Origin: Rhodonellum psychrophilum GCM71 = DSM 17998
GTDB taxonomy: Bacteria > Bacteroidota > Bacteroidia > Cytophagales > Cyclobacteriaceae
Direction of reading: 5' to 3'
DNA: 37,518 nt
Assembly (NCBI RefSeq): GCF_000381545.1
Contig: NZ_KB906699.1
Span: forward strand, 1-37,518
Of the stretch, positions 34,843 to 37,518 are shown in pieces; position 1 is the first letter of the stretch, and each line of letters starts with the position of its first letter. The notes beneath the pieces were generated by a model. That model was not told the origin of the DNA, did not search any database, and worked only from the letters and a program-made list of their open reading frames with translations. The position numbers were made by a program, and so were the translations under genes.

Positions 34843-35290
34843 TTAGGAGAGAATGAGGTTGAAACGAAAAGGAAGGAGATTCAATCTTCTTCCTTTTTTT
34901 GTGCCTATTTCCATCCCAAATCTTCCCATCGTCAGGAAAACCAAAGTGTTTCCATTTGATGAAAGGACAAGTTCAAGCATTCGCTCACGGGCGATTCCCT
35001 TGCTTTTCCTAATGGTCCTCCTTCCCAGAGCCATGTCTGCATCGGTAGGATTTCTATTTCTGGAAGGATGCTGGTGTGCCATGATCAACGGAGAAATTTT
35101 GGATTTTGTCACTTCATTCAAGACGGACTCGGGGTTCTATAATAAATGCATGTTTTGAATCATTGGTGTGAACCTTGAATGTTGCAATGGGAGCACCCAT
35201 CAAATCAGTGATGTCGTTGAACCGGTTGACATTCTTGGTATAGACGCATACCATGAATCTCGCCTGAGCATGTGGGATCAACGCCATACA
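34843..35290 (-). pseudogene. Decayed RadC-like (JAB/MPN domain) gene
   Basis: The minus strand still encodes PLIMAHQHPSRNRNPTDAD (about 35020-35090), which lines up with the RadC/JAB metal motif HxHPSGxxxPSxxD; HQHPS is at 35062-35076. A second open stretch (35114-35284) reads RFMVCVYTKNVNRF and then MGAPIATFKVH, similar to the RadC core 'E.F.vl.Ln..NrV....vs.Ggv.gT'. The two parts are in different frames with stops between them, and the Gly of HPSG is replaced by Arg. RadC-like JAB proteins are frequent in mobile islands of Bacteroidota. The call rests on motif recall. Confidence 0.55.
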
Positions 35291-35299
35291 TCTGGGAAT

Positions 35300-35486
35300 T
35301 GCTTTTTAATCAGTTGACCTGTGTGATGCATTGCCAATTCCATTGCATTTTGAAAATTCAAATAATCAGTAACCTGTTTACTGTTTTTGGCTTCACCAGA
35401 ACGGTACTGCTCACTATTTTCCGGATAGTCTGATTTTCTTGAGGTTTGAACTCCAGGAGGAAACCAAATGCTTGTTTCGGGGTGAA
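35300..35486 (-). repeat. Decayed coding element, copy B
   Basis: Homologous to 20947-21127 in the same orientation. On the minus strand it keeps a longer readable frame: KSDYPENSEQYRSGEAKNS and then KQVTDYLNFQNAMELAMHH, ending at a stop after PDVWR. GEAKNSKQVTDY is encoded at 35362-35397. It begins at the stop codon of the 290-aa membrane protein gene and runs into the RadC-like pseudogene. The family is not recognised. Confidence 0.65.
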
Positions 35487-36359
35487 TTACCCTTGGGTAA
35501 CATCTCTATTGGCTCCACTTTCTTTAGAGGACAACAATTGATTGTAGATCGAAGTCACCCCCAAAACCATCAATCCGGCAATTACGGCCAATAACACATT
35601 GTAATAGGCAGGTGCGCTCAAAGTGAGTCTAAGGAATATGGTAGCCAATGCAAATGAGGAATAACGGAAAAGGTTGTAATATTTGGTGTTATATCGGAGT
35701 GAGAACAATAAAATGAAAACATCAGTAAAAATCAGCAATGTGTAAAACAACTTGATGCTGTAAATAAACTGATGCATCTGATAGGCCGAAATAATATCGT
35801 AAATGCCCAATCCAATAAAAGAAACGGTGAGGTAGATTGAAATAAGTTTTTTGATGGCGACAAACCCTTTTTGCTCCTCATAGCTTTGGGTGATTCGCCT
35901 GTGCCGCTGTGCCCTATAAAAGAGGCCTGTGATCAAGAAAATCAATATCGCTCCAAATGCATCTGATACTATAGGTAACAACTCCATTAAAAAGCCCACA
36001 TCCCAACTTAGGTCACCCAAATAGTGCCCAAACTCTTTGAATGCATCCCTCAGCAACAAGAGCGAAATAATCTCAAACTGTTTGCCCACTGAATCGGCAA
36101 CGGATTTTGGGATGAGAAATATCAATCCCAACACCTCAAATATAAGCAATACGTTGAATGCCAGCTCAATTGCAAAAAATGCCGTAAAATTCTCACCCAA
36201 GTCTACGATCTCTAAATGAGAAAGGAGACCCAAAAACAGCCCTGCCACAAAAAATCCCACGACAATATTACTGATCACTTTGGATACAGCGGTACTTTCC
36301 CAATGCTCATCCAATATATCGAATGTGTTAATCTGCCATTGGAAAAATTTCTTGATCAT
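35487..36359 (-). CDS. Uncharacterised polytopic membrane protein
   Basis: A 290-aa protein with roughly seven hydrophobic segments, for example VVGFFVAGLFLGLLSHL, LAFNVLLIFEVLGLIFLI, and near the C-terminus YYNVLLAVIAGLMVLGVTSIY. A charged cytoplasmic loop RAQRHRRITQSYEEQKG lies in the middle. The N-terminal helix starts DEHWESTAVSKVISN. I do not recognise the family; no catalytic motif, transporter signature or ion-channel filter is evident. Its codon use and start (ATG at 36359) look normal. It is alone on its strand, downstream of an rRNA operon on the other strand and next to mobile-element debris. Confidence 0.7.
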   Translation of the reverse strand: MIKKFFQWQINTFDILDEHWESTAVSKVISNIVVGFFVAGLFLGLLSHLEIVDLGENFTAFFAIELAFNVLLIFEVLGLIFLIPKSVADSVGKQFEIISLLLLRDAFKEFGHYLGDLSWDVGFLMELLPIVSDAFGAILIFLITGLFYRAQRHRRITQSYEEQKGFVAIKKLISIYLTVSFIGLGIYDIISAYQMHQFIYSIKLFYTLLIFTDVFILLFSLRYNTKYYNLFRYSSFALATIFLRLTLSAPAYYNVLLAVIAGLMVLGVTSIYNQLLSSKESGANRDVTQG

Positions 36360-37039
36360 CTTGTTTTTTTTAAATCTTTCGCCTGTTCCAGTTTATCTCA
36401 CAGCAACCAGTCTCCATTCTTCTTTACAATCTAAGTAGGCGTCTTTGTAGTAAAATCTAATCTTAAGAAAGTGCTGTAGCCAATAGATTTTACAAATCAC
36501 TTTGAAATTGGAACAAAGTATCTGTTAACCTTTTGTTTGTGAATAAGTTTATTGAATTTATAAAAATCCCTAAACTCGTCTAAGTTTAGTGAATCGGTAA
36601 ATATTATCGCGTAACAAATATCACATCGCCTACAAATAAGGGGATTCTGGGGAATTGAATTTTGCAGATTAACCGTTTGCGAAAAAAAGGAGGAGTTATC
36701 AGCACCGGATTAGATGCGCTTGTTTTAGATACTTGTTATTCAAGAAGGATGATCCATAGAGGATGCATGGTTTGGGCAAGTGACGAAACCATAGCGTCAG
36801 ATCGGTCCTATTGTTTAGCATCAATAAGCTTTCCTGTTACCCCATCTTGAACTGCCTTTGCTGAATTCATAGGGCTGGAAGGGGGCTTGCCGTAAATTCT
36901 GAGTTGGTTTCAGTTGCCTGTTTTGACGAGGTTGCCATTTACATTTCAAAGAATTGGGAGATTACTTCTTGATCATCGAGAATATAGGGCTGATGTTCAG
37001 TTCATAATGTTTGATACTGATAATAATGACTTATTCTCT
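36360..37039. other. Non-coding region upstream of the rRNA operon
   Basis: No supported gene over about 680 nt. CTAAACT/AGTTTAG (36571-36591) forms a short hairpin. Frames of about 60 codons here lack family features. On the minus strand near 36808-36870 a 20-codon string (AVQDGVTGKLIDAKQ) resembles the start of a carboxypeptidase-regulatory-like domain but is too short to call. Confidence 0.5.
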
Positions 37040-37070
37040 TTGCAAAAAGACATTTTCTTTTGCACCTTTG
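37040..37070 (+). promoter_or_regulatory. rRNA operon promoter P1
   Basis: TTG at 37040-37042, 20 nt spacer, CACCTTTG at 37063-37070 followed by CAATCCC. One base off the TAnnTTTG consensus. About 430 nt upstream of 16S. Confidence 0.5.
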
Positions 37071-37135
37071 CAATCCCAAAAGAGGGAAAGCGTTCAGAAC
37101 GGTAAAACGGGAGGGAAAATATTGAAAATTAAATC

Positions 37136-37165
37136 TTGCGAGGAAAGACAATTTGTTTACCTTTG
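37136..37165 (+). promoter_or_regulatory. rRNA operon promoter P2
   Basis: TTG at 37136-37138, 19 nt spacer, TACCTTTG at 37158-37165. It sits inside a ~30-nt segment that is repeated almost exactly at 37307-37336. Confidence 0.65.
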
Positions 37166-37336
37166 CAACCCGCTTCGGAAGGAAGGGTTTGATTTGAGAT
37201 TAAAATTTTGGAAAACGATTGGTTTTGGATTGCTGGAGCTGGTTTTTTGGAGGAAGGATCGGGTTTTCGGGCCTGGAAATTTTTTCAAAAAAACATCAAC
37301 AAGTTCAGACAAATTGTTTACCTTTGCAACCCGCTT
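37147..37336 (+). repeat. Two near-identical 30-nt promoter repeats in the rRNA leader
   Basis: The segment beginning AGACAATTTGTTTACC (about 37146-37175) recurs as AGACAAATTGTTTACC (about 37307-37336). Both continue with TTTGCAACCCGCTT, and a similar GGAAG follows each. Only one mismatch is seen across 30 nt, while the sequence between them is unrelated. Repeat start is approximate by one or two bases. Confidence 0.8.
37297..37326 (+). promoter_or_regulatory. rRNA operon promoter P3
   Basis: TACCTTTG at 37319-37326 followed by CAACCCGCTT, nearly identical to P2. At the expected -33 position there is CAA rather than TTG, so this copy may depend on other contacts. It is about 180 nt upstream of 16S. 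Confidence 0.55.
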
Positions 37337-37441
37337 GAAAAGGAAGAGTGGAAAAGATTGGGGATGGAGACATCACAAGCCCGGAAAAGTCCGGGATAAG
37401 TTCATTGAAGTACTGTAAGACAAAAAACAAAAACGATTGCG

Positions 37442-37457
37442 CGATACGGAAGTATCG
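37442..37457 (+). other. Hairpin in the 16S rRNA leader
   Basis: CGATAC and GTATCG pair perfectly around a GGAA loop, about 50 nt upstream of mature 16S. Probably part of leader RNA structure or processing. Confidence 0.55.
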
Positions 37458-37504
37458 TGACCTTGGGCAGGAAGACACAGCAGAGCGATCTGCAAAACAA
37501 ACTA

Positions 37505-37518
37505 TACAATGGAGAGTT
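37505..37518 (+). rRNA. rrs: 16S ribosomal RNA, first ~14 nt only (cut by window edge)
   Basis: The window ends with ACAATGGAGAGTT, the usual 5' end of Bacteroidota 16S rRNA, which continues TTGATCCTGGCTCAG. The three upstream promoter boxes support this. The exact mature 5' end is estimated. Confidence 0.8.

Noticed and set aside
34853-35158. 101-codon plus-strand frame opposite the RadC remnant
   Set aside because: The minus strand carries the recognisable JAB motif; the plus frame is its shadow.
36662-36850. 62-codon plus-strand frame upstream of the rRNA operon
   Set aside because: No family feature, and the composition looks random; the region is better seen as non-coding or decayed.
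36808-36870. Short minus-strand string resembling a carboxypeptidase-regulatory-like domain or glycosyltransferase fragment
   Set aside because: Only about 20 residues, ends at a stop, and both similarities are weak; cannot be assigned.
37011-37418. 135-codon plus-strand frame in the rRNA leader
   Set aside because: It spans three promoter boxes and a repeated non-coding segment; the repeated protein strings are only translations of the promoter repeat.
1-37518. CRISPR array, toxin-antitoxin, restriction-modification or other defence genes
   Set aside because: No regularly spaced repeats, cas motifs, methyltransferase motifs or paired small toxin/antitoxin genes were seen.

Overview
The window looks like chromosomal DNA from a Bacteroidota bacterium, most likely order Cytophagales and probably a Cyclobacteriaceae-type genome. 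The evidence is a giant secreted protein with a gliding-motility (CHU_C / T9SS type B) C-terminal domain, PorT-like outer-membrane beta-barrels, a five-helix diheme SdhC with SdhA and SdhB, TAnnTTTG-type promoter boxes, few Shine-Dalgarno sequences, and tRNA genes without an encoded CCA. The genus is an inference; no database search was possible.

Layout. 0-2 kb: the 3' end of an IS1182-like transposase runs off the left edge, followed on the minus strand by fabD and a beta-carbonic anhydrase. 2-5.3 kb: a 925-aa secreted adhesin-like protein coupled to a DCC-family thiol oxidoreductase. 5.5-9 kb: sdhCAB with a promoter and terminator. 9.1-12.2 kb: a sodium:solute symporter, GNAT acetyltransferase and ornithine/alanine-racemase-like PLP enzyme, followed by two paralogous beta-barrels. 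13.5-20.4 kb: ruvC, divergent from a tight run of genes with two processive family-2 glycosyltransferases, a NodB deacetylase, an RsbU-like phosphatase, an 83-aa orphan, TatD and L-asparaginase. 20.5-23.5 kb: tRNA-Ser(GGA), decayed DNA, and a minus-strand pair of a baeRF (archaeo-eukaryotic release-factor-like) protein and an HPF/RaiA-type factor. 23.5-30 kb: ExbB / small membrane protein / ExbD / ExbD, a UMF1-type MFS permease, NAD(P)HX repair enzyme and another MFS transporter. 30-34.5 kb: asnS, rpoN, a PAP2-like membrane protein and a beta-barrel-like protein. 34.7-36.4 kb: tRNA-Arg(ACG), a decayed RadC-like gene, a second copy of the decayed element and a polytopic membrane protein. 36.4-37.5 kb: the leader of an rRNA operon with two or three tandem promoters; the window stops about 14 nt into 16S rRNA.

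Most of the window is housekeeping. The most interesting points are: (1) the baeRF-HPF pair, in which the loop matching the eRF1 GGQ motif reads HGHGGK; (2) two decayed copies of the same unidentified coding element, each between a tRNA gene and the 3' end of a minus-strand gene, one of them next to a RadC/JAB pseudogene; (3) a polysaccharide synthesis cluster with an embedded serine phosphatase; and (4) a nearly identical 30-nt repeated promoter upstream of 16S rRNA.
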